Virus record (IMG/VR): IMGVR_UViG_3300025154_000306
Span: 1-31,162 of that record
DNA: 31,162 bases
Source: a virus
Strand: one strand, 5' to 3'
Positions 1 through 6,324 of the stretch are shown in pieces (the first letter of the stretch is position 1; every line of letters begins with the position of its first letter). Made by a program: the position numbers and the translations under genes. Below the pieces are notes generated by a model. That model worked only from the letters and a program-made list of their open reading frames with translations. It ran no database searches and was not told the DNA's origin.

Positions 1-1
1 A

Positions 2-502
2 ACGGGCGAACGGGCGCAGATAGAGTTCAGTGAAAACCCCAAGATGGACGCGCTTATTGAAGCCGTCAAGGAACTGCCGCAGAACAGGAAGTTCCTGGTG
101 TTCCATGAATATGTATGGACGGGCAATCGTATCAGCGCTGAGCTCAAGAAGATAGGCATCAAGCATGAGCGGCTGCACGGCGGACAGAAAGATGGCCCTG
201 GCGCACTCCGGCGCTTTAGGGAAGATGACAGTATCGTTGCCTTAGTTGTCAATAACAGGTCGGGAGCTTTCTCCTTGAACTTGCAGGTTGCCAATTATGA
301 GTTCTTCGTGGAATCGCCGGTGTCACCTATTGTGCGCGCTCAGGCTGAGAAGCGCATCCATCGCGGTGACCAGCAGCACCGTTGCTTCTACATCGATTTC
401 ATCATGAAGGGCAACTCTGCTGATGAGAACATCCAGGTGTATTTGAAGGAAGGCAAGGATCTGTTCGAGGCTCTGATGAAGGGCCGGGTAACATTACACT
501 AG
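2..502 (+). CDS. SNF2/DEAD-like helicase, C-terminal part (5' truncated by window)
   Basis: This is the C-terminal RecA-like lobe of a superfamily 2 helicase. The frame is open from the first bases of the window, so the N-terminal ATPase lobe (Walker A and DEAD-type box) lies upstream and is not seen. The start of the visible part reads FSENPKMDALIEAVKEL, the usual linker into the second lobe of SNF2-type enzymes. It is followed by a strand like KFLVFHEYVWT and by AEKRIHRGDQQH, which fits motif VI (arginine finger region, Q-x-x-R-x-x-R-x-G-Q in SNF2). The ATG at 44 is internal and not the true start. In phages such helicases act in replication, recombination or branch migration, which fits the primase a few genes downstream. 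The family assignment is good; the exact role is inferred. Confidence 0.8.
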   Translation, partial: TGERAQIEFSENPKMDALIEAVKELPQNRKFLVFHEYVWTGNRISAELKKIGIKHERLHGGQKDGPGALRRFREDDSIVALVVNNRSGAFSLNLQVANYEFFVESPVSPIVRAQAEKRIHRGDQQHRCFYIDFIMKGNSADENIQVYLKEGKDLFEALMKGRVTLH

Positions 503-513
503 GAGGAAGTAAG

Positions 514-741
514 ATGGAAGGCGGCTTCAGACGTCCAATGCTTATGTCTAAGTTTGCGCAGATGGCAACTGCGCTGGCGGCTTTATTGCCAGTTGCTTCA
601 TACATCGAAGCGCCGAAGTTCGGTACGAAGGTTCGCCGGAGTGTGGGCTTAGGAACGTGGTCTGGCTTCGATCATAGCCGTAAGGAGATAAAGCGTCGCC
701 GAAAACAGAATGTGCGGCGTATGCAGCAAGAGCGCTGCTGA
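514..741 (+). CDS. Small basic hypothetical protein
   Basis: This 75-residue protein has a strong ribosome binding site (AGGAGGAAGTAAG directly before the ATG). The N-terminal half has a short hydrophobic stretch (MATALAALLPVAS) that could be a weak membrane or signal segment. The C-terminal third is very basic (RKEIKRRRKQNVRR), which suggests nucleic acid contact or a cytoplasmic anchor. It ends in TGATG, sharing one base with the next gene. I recognise no family. Confidence 0.6.
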   Translation: MEGGFRRPMLMSKFAQMATALAALLPVASYIEAPKFGTKVRRSVGLGTWSGFDHSRKEIKRRRKQNVRRMQQERC

Positions 742-983
742 TGCTTCAACTTAAATGGATTGGCACGGCCTTCGGTATTGCTGGGGCTTTCACTGTGGCG
801 TTGAATATTCCAATCAGTGGTTGGGGGTTCGTCTTGTTCATGGTCAGTTCGTCAAGTTGGCTGGCCGTCAGTGTATGGCCTAAGCGTGATGGTGATGACT
901 ATGCGCCTGATTGGCCGCTGTTCGCTATCAATTTAGCGTTCTCAGCGGCTAACATTCTGGGCATTGTAAGGTGGCTGTTCTAA
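741..983 (+). CDS. Small multi-pass membrane protein
   Basis: This 80-residue protein starts at the ATG that overlaps the previous stop (TGATG). Three hydrophobic segments can be read: about residues 6-22, 27-46 and 59-79. A short charged loop, PKRDGDDYAPD, lies between the second and third. The NIPISGWGFVLFMVSS segment recalls small phage membrane proteins that resemble part of a PnuC-type transporter fold, but it is far too short to be a full transporter. Its function is unknown. It overlaps the next gene by TAATG, so translation of the set is probably coupled. Confidence 0.6.
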   Translation: MLQLKWIGTAFGIAGAFTVALNIPISGWGFVLFMVSSSSWLAVSVWPKRDGDDYAPDWPLFAINLAFSAANILGIVRWLF

Positions 984-1279
984 TGTTGCCGCCGTCCCGT
1001 TCTCAGTTAAGCAGTGCTGAGCTCTTGGCTGTTGAGCAATTCATCCAAGTCAAGGGCGTCACGCAATGTCCGACGGCATATGCTGTGCCCATCCACGGCG
1101 CTGTGCCTCTAGGCCATAAGGTGCCGTCATATGACGTTGAGTTCTATAGCAAGCCAAAGCAGGAACAGCGCCATACCGTTCGTGACATGAACTGGACCGC
1201 TGCACAGTTCAGATGGAAACGGGCTAATCCTAAGAAGCGGAACAAGCGTCAACGGCCGAAGTTGCCCAAGGGTGTCTAG
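983..1279 (+). CDS. Hypothetical protein with basic C-terminus
   Basis: This 98-residue protein is read from the ATG at 983, which overlaps the previous stop as TAATG. A GTG at 971 is also in frame but would overlap the upstream gene more. The N-terminal half is neutral, with two Pro-rich stretches. The C-terminal 25 residues are strongly basic (RWKRANPKKRNKRQRPKLPKGV), suggesting DNA or RNA contact. It sits directly before the primase gene with only 2 bases between them, so a replication accessory role is possible. No family was recognised. Confidence 0.6.
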   Translation: MLPPSRSQLSSAELLAVEQFIQVKGVTQCPTAYAVPIHGAVPLGHKVPSYDVEFYSKPKQEQRHTVRDMNWTAAQFRWKRANPKKRNKRQRPKLPKGV

Positions 1280-1281
1280 GC

Positions 1282-2289
1282 GTGTTCAATTGGAAGCAGT
1301 TCTGTGACGATCACCGTATTCATTACGTCACAAACGGGCCGAACACCAAAGCGGGAGAAATATCGATCCGTTGTCCCGCGTGCGGAGACGATGACCCGAG
1401 CCAGCACCTAGGATTAAATCTCAAGACGGGGAAATGGGGTTGCTGGCGCAATCACGCACATAGAGGCATTCGCCCGCACCGCTTGATAATGCGGCTGCTC
1501 GGGTGCAGCTTTGAAGTTGCGGACGGCTTTGTAACTGGTGGGCGGGAGCTGAGTAACTTTGACCGCATGGCCCAGGAATTTCTGCAAGCTACGGCCAGCC
1601 GCCAAAACGATTTGACCCTGGAATTTCCGGATGAGTTCAAGCCGCTGACTGATAAGGGTCGTGGCCACGTCTACGTTCAATACCTGCGTGACAGGAGCTT
1701 CTCAGAGCGGGCAGCAGTTGTTGTCAGCAGCCGGTTCAATCTGATGTACTGCGACCGTGGATATTGGCGTGGCCGTATCATATTTCCGATCTGGTATATG
1801 AGCGAGCTGGTAAGCTGGACAGGCCGCACCATCTACAGATCAGAAGAACTGCGGTATATGAGCCTCAGCGATAAGGAACCAAAGTTTGAAACACGTGATC
1901 CACAACCCTTAGCGCTGATGAACGTGAAGAATCTGGTGTGGAACTTCGATGATATAGTGTCGGAGCGTTGGCGCGTGGTTGCTGTGGTTGAAGGGCCGAT
2001 GGACGCTATCAAGACTGACTACTATGGCTATGAACACGGCATTCGAGCTATATGCCTGTTCGGTACGGGCATCACCGGGCACCAGAAGCTCCTACTTGAA
2101 GAAGTTCGAGAGTGCTGTGATGAGCTCATCATAATTCCGGATGCTGGTGCTTTGGCCAATGAGATGGACCTCAAATCCGCGCTCGTGCATTTGCGACCTA
2201 AAGTGCTGCGAGTTCCAACCGGCGTCGAAGATCCAGGTGCATTTACCAAAAAGAGCTTTACCCAGGTCTTTAAGGCTTTTCTACATTGA
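1282..2289 (+). CDS. DnaG-type primase (CHC2 zinc finger plus TOPRIM)
   Basis: This 335-residue primase-like protein would make RNA primers for lagging-strand synthesis. Near the N-terminus it has a zinc-binding pattern (CPAC at about residues 31-34, then GKWGCWRNHAH around 52-61), as in CHC2 fingers of DnaG and phage primases. The middle has a YWRGRIIFPIW strand as in DnaG cores. A TOPRIM domain begins at VVEGPMDAIK (about 236-245), where the Glu is the conserved acid; a later IIIPDAG supplies the second acidic motif. It starts with GTG. There is no helicase domain in the protein, so the helicase at the window start or a host enzyme would be the partner. Confidence 0.85.
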   Translation: MFNWKQFCDDHRIHYVTNGPNTKAGEISIRCPACGDDDPSQHLGLNLKTGKWGCWRNHAHRGIRPHRLIMRLLGCSFEVADGFVTGGRELSNFDRMAQEFLQATASRQNDLTLEFPDEFKPLTDKGRGHVYVQYLRDRSFSERAAVVVSSRFNLMYCDRGYWRGRIIFPIWYMSELVSWTGRTIYRSEELRYMSLSDKEPKFETRDPQPLALMNVKNLVWNFDDIVSERWRVVAVVEGPMDAIKTDYYGYEHGIRAICLFGTGITGHQKLLLEEVRECCDELIIIPDAGALANEMDLKSALVHLRPKVLRVPTGVEDPGAFTKKSFTQVFKAFLH

Positions 2290-2350
2290 ACAACTGAGGT
2301 ATAGAAGTTCATGGGCTTAAGGTAGCCTTTACATAAGGACTTCATTTCTA

Positions 2351-2571
2351 ATGGCGGATAAGTTGCCCTTTCCGTGGATGAAGCGGTCAGAACCGCTACC
2401 GCAGGACGATATCTCGCCCATTGCCCGCGCGTATTTTGACGGCCCAAGGGTCGTCGTAAGCGGCTGCACTTCCGGCGCGGTCACTGGCGGCATTTTGCCA
2501 CGTCAAAGACCTGGGTACGCTGGTGCTTGGTCGGCGATCCAGATCTCGGATTCATTGACAAGGAGTATAGA
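2351..2571 (+). pseudogene. Small gene interrupted by an IS1595-type element
   Basis: An ATG at 2351 with a possible TAAGGA binding site upstream opens a frame of about 73 native codons beginning MADKLPFPWMKRSEPLPQ. The frame then runs into the inverted repeat of the insertion element and continues meaninglessly inside it to 2965. If the element is removed at the shared TATAG (2566-2570 and 3299-3303), the frame continues for a few codons (IGRYVH) and reaches a TGA. The original gene was therefore probably about 77 codons. The protein has no recognisable family. The reconstruction is inference. Confidence 0.4.
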
Positions 2572-2609
2572 CTATAGCTTAAGCCGCATGTATAAACTTG
2601 ACACCCGTA
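2572..2609 (+). repeat. Left terminal inverted repeat of the IS1595-like element
   Basis: This stretch matches the reverse complement of 3265-3303 at about 34 of 38 positions with one single-base gap. Both arms share GCTTAAGCCGC and TTGACACCCGTA. Confidence 0.8.
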
Positions 2610-2657
2610 GTCGGCTCCGATATATGACTCCCCCTGGGCTACATGCTTTAATGGCCC

Positions 2658-3224
2658 TCAACCATCGGTACAGGGGGCGCCATGGCAGACCAAGAGCCGG
2701 TATATCCATCGGAGTTTGTCCCGACTGTCTATGCGGACTTCATTCTGAATTTCTTTACGCAATTGGGCATCGCCAAATTCTACCTTGCGCGGCTTTCCGC
2801 CGATGTAGGTTTCGTCCGCTTCAACGATGCCCGAAAGCCCGTCGTCGCCGTCCACCTTGCCCATGTGCTTGCGGATTTCGTGGCCCATGCGAAGCGCAGT
2901 CGGATACGAGACCCCGAGCTGGCGCTGCAATTCCTTGGCCGGGACGCCATGCCGGGAAGTCGTGAAGAGGTACATGGCATAGAACCACTTTTGCAGCGGC
3001 GTATGCGAGCGATGAAAGATGGTCCCGACCATGGGGAAAATCTCAAACCCGCACCACGCGCACTCATAGGCCGGATGGCGACGGATGCGGTGAAACTTGC
3101 CCGTCTTGCCGCACTTCGGGCACTCGATCTTGTCGCCGTACCGAAGCCGCATGAGGTAGTCCAGGCAGCTATCGTCATCCGGGAATTGGGCCATAAACTC
3201 GTTGATCGTCGGGCCTTTTGCCAT
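2658..3224 (-). pseudogene. IS1595-family (ISXO2-like) transposase, C-terminally truncated
   Basis: The protein reads MAKGPTINEFMAQFPDDDSC and onward. It has an N-terminal zinc ribbon (CPKCGKTG ... CAWCG), a helix-turn-helix region (RQLGVSYPTALRMGHEIRKHM), and the first catalytic Asp in EADETYIGGKPRK. After that the sequence degenerates and stops about 25 residues later, so the second Asp, the Asn/His region and the final Glu/His part of the catalytic domain are absent. The start at 3224 is chosen because GGAGAG lies just before it; upstream in-frame ATGs at 3236 and 3257 lack that spacing. The protein is unlikely to transpose alone but could still bind the inverted repeats. Confidence 0.85.
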
Positions 3225-3247
3225 GGTTCTCTCCATCGAATGAAGGA

Positions 3248-3276
3248 AGCATAGCAAAATGCCTTACGGGTGTCAA
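3248..3276 (-). promoter_or_regulatory. Sigma-70-type promoter of the transposase gene
   Basis: On the minus strand TTGACA (3276-3271) is followed after exactly 17 bases by TATGCT (3253-3248). Transcription would begin about 7 bases further on, before a GGAGAG binding site and the ATG at 3224. The -35 box lies in the terminal repeat. The left repeat has the mirror TTGACA at 2598-2603, followed after 17 bases by TATATG. Confidence 0.7.
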
Positions 3277-3303
3277 CCTTATATACGCGGCTTAAGCTTA
3301 TAG
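3265..3303 (-). repeat. Right terminal inverted repeat of the IS1595-like element
   Basis: Partner of the left repeat at 2572-2609. Its inner end contains the -35 box of the transposase promoter, so transcription begins from inside the repeat. Confidence 0.8.
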
Positions 3304-3353
3304 GGCGGTATGTGCATTGAACTAAGACTTTCGACGGGGGTGGATTGAATCAC

Positions 3354-3947
3354 ATGAGAAAGCTGAAAAGACGCAGGCCGCGTCTGCCCGCACTTGTCCC
3401 CTATGATAGGTGCAAGCGGTATGGTGAGGCACTTTTACGGCGGGAATGCTGGCGTATTGCTTCCTTCTTTGATGATGATGATATCGCACAAGAAGCCTTC
3501 GCTATATTCTGGCGGGTGTGCACAGCGCATCCCGGCAAGACTGAGGGGGACATATTCCGTATTTACAAGGTAGCTATCTGGTTCAGGATGAATGATCTTT
3601 CACGGTCGTGTTTTCCGAATCCGTATAATAAAGGGGAAGAAGGGAATCCCGCCGTGCAGATTGATACGGACATGCTTGAAGGGCTGCTAGGAACTATTCA
3701 CAGTGAAGCTGATGTCTACCTTGAAACATTGGCCAAGATCCCGGTTGAGCTCCACGACGCATTTGTGTTGCTGGTGCGCGAGTTCCTGGGACTGGAAGAC
3801 ATACCACGGAAATCATGTGAGAGGCTTGGGGGAAAACAATGGACCGAATCCCTGCTTGGAGCTGTGAAGCGAAAGGCGGGGTTACATAAGTCCAGACAGT
3901 TGTGGAAAGAGTTGATATTGGCATTAGACATCGGAGGGAGCTCGTGA
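3354..3947 (+). CDS. Sigma-70-like / sigma region 2 protein
   Basis: This 197-residue protein contains FFDDDDIAQEAFAIFWRV at about residues 39-56, which closely follows the sigma-70 region 2 pattern (DDLxQExFxRxWR) used to contact core RNA polymerase and the -10 element. The N-terminus is basic (MRKLKRRRPRLP). A region 4-like helix-turn-helix is not obvious, although the C-terminal half (KQWTESLLGAVKRKAGLHKS) could fold so. The ATG at 3354 follows GGGGGTGG at a suitable distance; a TTG at 3345 is also in frame. In a phage such a factor could redirect host RNA polymerase to middle or late promoters. The gene lies immediately right of the insertion element. Confidence 0.6.
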   Translation: MRKLKRRRPRLPALVPYDRCKRYGEALLRRECWRIASFFDDDDIAQEAFAIFWRVCTAHPGKTEGDIFRIYKVAIWFRMNDLSRSCFPNPYNKGEEGNPAVQIDTDMLEGLLGTIHSEADVYLETLAKIPVELHDAFVLLVREFLGLEDIPRKSCERLGGKQWTESLLGAVKRKAGLHKSRQLWKELILALDIGGSS

Positions 3948-3951
3948 GACC

Positions 3952-4737
3952 ATGGCTAAAACGAAGCTGAGCGTAGAGCAAGAAATCCTTGACGCGGTGG
4001 AAGCCCAGCGCGGCAAGAAGGAAACGGATGACCAGTCGTATCTTGAAAGGCTGACCCGGCTGTGTGACAAGAAGCTGGATGAGGCCAATTGGGAATCTTT
4101 ATCGGAAGAGGCGCAGGACTGGGTCGAGAAGGCAATGAAGGCGCTGACCAATCAGCGCAAGATCCCCGCCTTCCCGAAAGCCGCTGGCGCTTCTGAGGAA
4201 GAGGAAGCTGATGCGGCCCCGCTCGGCGATGATGCGGACGGTACTGACGTCGAGGAGCCGGAAGAGGAAGTCGAAGAGGAAGTCAAGCCTGAGAAGGCTG
4301 GTAAGAAGAGCGCCGCTGTCGAAGACGATGAAGAGGATGTCGTCGAAGATGATGGTGAAGATGAACCCAATGACGACGAAAGCGAGGAAGACATGGAAGC
4401 GCAGGAGGAAGCTGTGAGCAAGAAGAAGTCGACGAAGAAAGTGGCGGTGAAGCCGGAGAAGAAGCCCGCTGCCAAAGCTGAGAAGAAAGCGGAGAAGAAA
4501 GCGGCGCCGAAGGCCAATGGCGAGAAGAAGGCCAAAGCCTCACGGGGCGGCGGCTTCGATCCGAAGGCTAAGATCAAGCTCCTTGTGAAGGAGAATCCCA
4601 AGCGCGAGGGCTCGATCACGCACAAGAAGTTCGCTAAGATCAAGAACGGCATGACGGTCGAGGAAGCTTTCAAAGCCGGTCTGACTGGTGTTGACCTCAA
4701 GTGCGACGTCGACCGTAAGTATATCTCGATCGGGTGA
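3952..4737 (+). CDS. Acidic and lysine-rich low-complexity protein
   Basis: This 261-residue protein has three parts. An N-terminal helical region of about 80 residues (SVEQEILDAVEAQRGKK) comes first. A long disordered middle begins with Glu/Asp-rich stretches (about 84-150) and turns to Lys/Ala-rich repeats (KKAEKKAAPKANGEKK). A compact C-terminal domain of about 60 residues follows (KIKLLVKENPKREGS ... FKAGLTGVDLKCDVD). The C-terminal domain resembles small domains seen in other phage proteins of unknown function. The charge pattern suggests DNA or protein binding, as for histone-like or SSB-tail proteins. An inverted repeat directly downstream suggests the end of a transcription unit. Confidence 0.65.
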   Translation: MAKTKLSVEQEILDAVEAQRGKKETDDQSYLERLTRLCDKKLDEANWESLSEEAQDWVEKAMKALTNQRKIPAFPKAAGASEEEEADAAPLGDDADGTDVEEPEEEVEEEVKPEKAGKKSAAVEDDEEDVVEDDGEDEPNDDESEEDMEAQEEAVSKKKSTKKVAVKPEKKPAAKAEKKAEKKAAPKANGEKKAKASRGGGFDPKAKIKLLVKENPKREGSITHKKFAKIKNGMTVEEAFKAGLTGVDLKCDVDRKYISIG

Positions 4738-4750
4738 TGTACGGTCAAAA

Positions 4751-4781
4751 GCGGGCAGGTCGCGTGCTGTTGCCTGCCCGC
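4751..4781 (+). terminator. Perfect 9-bp hairpin, possible terminator or attenuator
   Basis: GCGGGCAGG (4751-4759) pairs perfectly with CCTGCCCGC (4773-4781) around a 13-base loop. It lies in the 62-base gap between the Lys/acidic-rich gene and the first glycosyltransferase. There is no T-run after the stem, so it is not a classic intrinsic terminator. It may still slow transcription, act as a processing site or protect a 3' end. Confidence 0.5.
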
Positions 4782-4799
4782 TGGTGCTAGGAGCCCCCG

Positions 4800-5627
4800 A
4801 TGTTACCGATATTCATACCTACCCTGAACAGAGCGCACTTACGCGGGCAGCAGACCACTCGCCAGCGCGCCCTGCGAAACCTGCCGCAGTCACTTCGCAA
4901 ATACACTACGCTCGTCGTTGATCCGGTAGATCATCATGAGCATCGACGTGACTATCGGGATATCGTGGATGAGTTCGGGTGTAAGTTGGCTGTGGTTGAG
5001 GGCCATAGGTTAGGTATCGCGCTCACGCGGCACTACATCGGTAAGTTCTTGGCCAAGAACAAGTTCGTCATGGTCGATGATGATCTCCGCTTCTATCACC
5101 GCCTGAACGGCGATCATAAGCATCTGTACAAGAATTCCGAAGAGGATACGGAACAGATGTTCGAAGATTTGGAAGCCGCGCTCGATAAATACGCTCATGT
5201 AGCTATATCAGCGCGGCAGTTCAACAATGCGGAAACTAACAAGCCAGACTTTCGCGAGAACAAGCGTGCCATCCGTGTGCTGGCGTTCAGGCGCAAGGAG
5301 TTCCTATCTGTAGAGCACGGCCGCGTAGACATTATGGAAGATTTCGATGTCACGCTCCAGTTGTTGCGAAAGGGCTACCCGAACCTCGTGTTCTATAAGT
5401 GGTCACAGGACCAGTATGAAACACAGGAGGTCGGCGGGTGCAGTACATACCGCACTCGCCAATTGCATGATGCATCGGTTCGCAAGATGGCGCAACTCCA
5501 TGCTGACTTCATAAAGCTGGTGGAGAAGAAGGACAACCGTGCAGGCGGCGACTTCGGTACGCGCCTTGAAGCGCAGATCAAATGGGAAAAAGCTTATGAA
5601 TCGTCGAAGAGCACCAGATTCTTCTAA
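4800..5627 (+). CDS. GT-A-fold glycosyltransferase-like protein (candidate DNA-base glycosyltransferase)
   Basis: This 275-residue protein has a Rossmann-like N-terminus (LPIFIPTLNRA) and an acidic metal/nucleotide-sugar motif KFVMVDDDLRFYHR at about residues 87-100, the DxD of GT-A enzymes. Further on, EDFDVTLQLLRKGYPN resembles the acceptor or catalytic acidic region. It ends with KWEKAYESSKSTRFF. It is clearly related to the broken gene pair at 10453-11285, which has LDDDLEFLA, HREDFDYTLQVLRAG and a similar KW-x-KAF ending. A GAG-rich binding site (CTAGGAG) precedes the ATG. The neighbouring modification genes suggest the acceptor is a hydroxymethylated base, but a protein or surface glycan is possible. 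Relation to the JGT/TET-associated glycosyltransferases is a hypothesis. Confidence 0.6.
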   Translation: MLPIFIPTLNRAHLRGQQTTRQRALRNLPQSLRKYTTLVVDPVDHHEHRRDYRDIVDEFGCKLAVVEGHRLGIALTRHYIGKFLAKNKFVMVDDDLRFYHRLNGDHKHLYKNSEEDTEQMFEDLEAALDKYAHVAISARQFNNAETNKPDFRENKRAIRVLAFRRKEFLSVEHGRVDIMEDFDVTLQLLRKGYPNLVFYKWSQDQYETQEVGGCSTYRTRQLHDASVRKMAQLHADFIKLVEKKDNRAGGDFGTRLEAQIKWEKAYESSKSTRFF

Positions 5628-5628
5628 G

Positions 5629-6324
5629 ATGGAACGTCATCCCACAGGGCTATTATTTACTTCTGAGGGTCGCCGTGTCGTGCGTCTTGTTAAGAATGGA
5701 GAATTATATGTGCGGGAGGGGTTTAGTCCCGATGTGAGTGTTTTAAAGGAATATCCAAATACATACCGTAAAATGATCGATAATGTTGCTGGCCTTCGGT
5801 TCCTTGATATTGGCGCGCATATAGGTTCGTTCACAGTCATGGCGATGTTGCATGGCGCGATCGGTGGTGATTGTTATGAACCGGAGCGCGGCGCGGTCAG
5901 TGTCTTGAAACATAATGTGCGCAGCTTCGGCCATAGAATAAAGATTATTAGCTCTGCAATTTCAAGGTGCGGCGGCGATGTTATATTAAGCGTTCCGCCT
6001 AGCGGGAACAGCATATCTGCAACGACGCAAGCGATAATCAAAGGGCGGCAGGATTTGGTTGTATCTTCTGTGAGCTTTAATGAGGCTGTTGAAGCGAGTG
6101 GTGCAGCATTAATAAAGACTGACTGCGAGGGCGCGGAATTAGAATTTCTGGACGGCCGAAAGCTGCCGCATTCTGTTAAGGTTGTGTGTGGTGAACTGCA
6201 CCGGGGGCACGGCTCCGAGGACCGCTGCTTAGCTATAATCAATTCATTTCGACGCTGGCATCCAATACATGAGCCTATTAGCTATTCATACAAACGATGC
6301 TGGATTGTTGCGTGGAGGCGTTGA
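5629..6324 (+). CDS. FkbM-family SAM-dependent methyltransferase
   Basis: This protein of about 231 residues has a class I methyltransferase fold. The SAM-binding loop is LRFLDIGAHIGSFTVMA near residues 57-73. The conserved KTDCEGAELEFLDG near the C-terminal third is typical of FkbM enzymes, which usually O-methylate sugars. The start at 5629 follows the upstream stop by one base. In-frame ATGs at 5596 and 5539 would overlap that gene, and 5596 has a GGGAAAA binding site, so the start is uncertain. Between a glycosyltransferase and a radical SAM enzyme, it would fit methylation of a sugar on DNA, but glycan methylation elsewhere cannot be excluded. Confidence 0.75.
   Translation: MERHPTGLLFTSEGRRVVRLVKNGELYVREGFSPDVSVLKEYPNTYRKMIDNVAGLRFLDIGAHIGSFTVMAMLHGAIGGDCYEPERGAVSVLKHNVRSFGHRIKIISSAISRCGGDVILSVPPSGNSISATTQAIIKGRQDLVVSSVSFNEAVEASGAALIKTDCEGAELEFLDGRKLPHSVKVVCGELHRGHGSEDRCLAIINSFRRWHPIHEPISYSYKRCWIVAWRR

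Larger units (their letters stand above)
2572..3303 (-). mobile_element. Truncated IS1595-family insertion element
   Basis: The element is bounded by imperfect inverted repeats of about 38 bases (left 2572-2609, right 3265-3303) and carries one transposase gene on the minus strand. The whole element is only about 730 bp, while autonomous members usually approach 1 kb. The transposase lacks its C-terminal catalytic part, so the deletion lies just inside the left repeat. It is the only minus-strand gene in the window. A target duplication is not certain: only TATAG is shared at the two borders, whereas the family usually makes 8 bp. Confidence 0.8.

Noticed and set aside
2682-3254. A + strand frame of 190 codons across the insertion element
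   Set aside because: It is the opposite strand of the transposase, which has a zinc ribbon, catalytic Asp motif, promoter and ribosome binding site.
2560-3310. An 8-bp target duplication flanking the insertion
   Set aside because: Only TATAG is shared, and it partly overlaps the repeat ends, so a true 8-bp duplication cannot be shown.
4152-4748. A 198-codon minus-strand frame of Ser/Pro/Phe runs
   Set aside because: It is the antisense of the low-complexity acidic and lysine-rich protein and has no family features.
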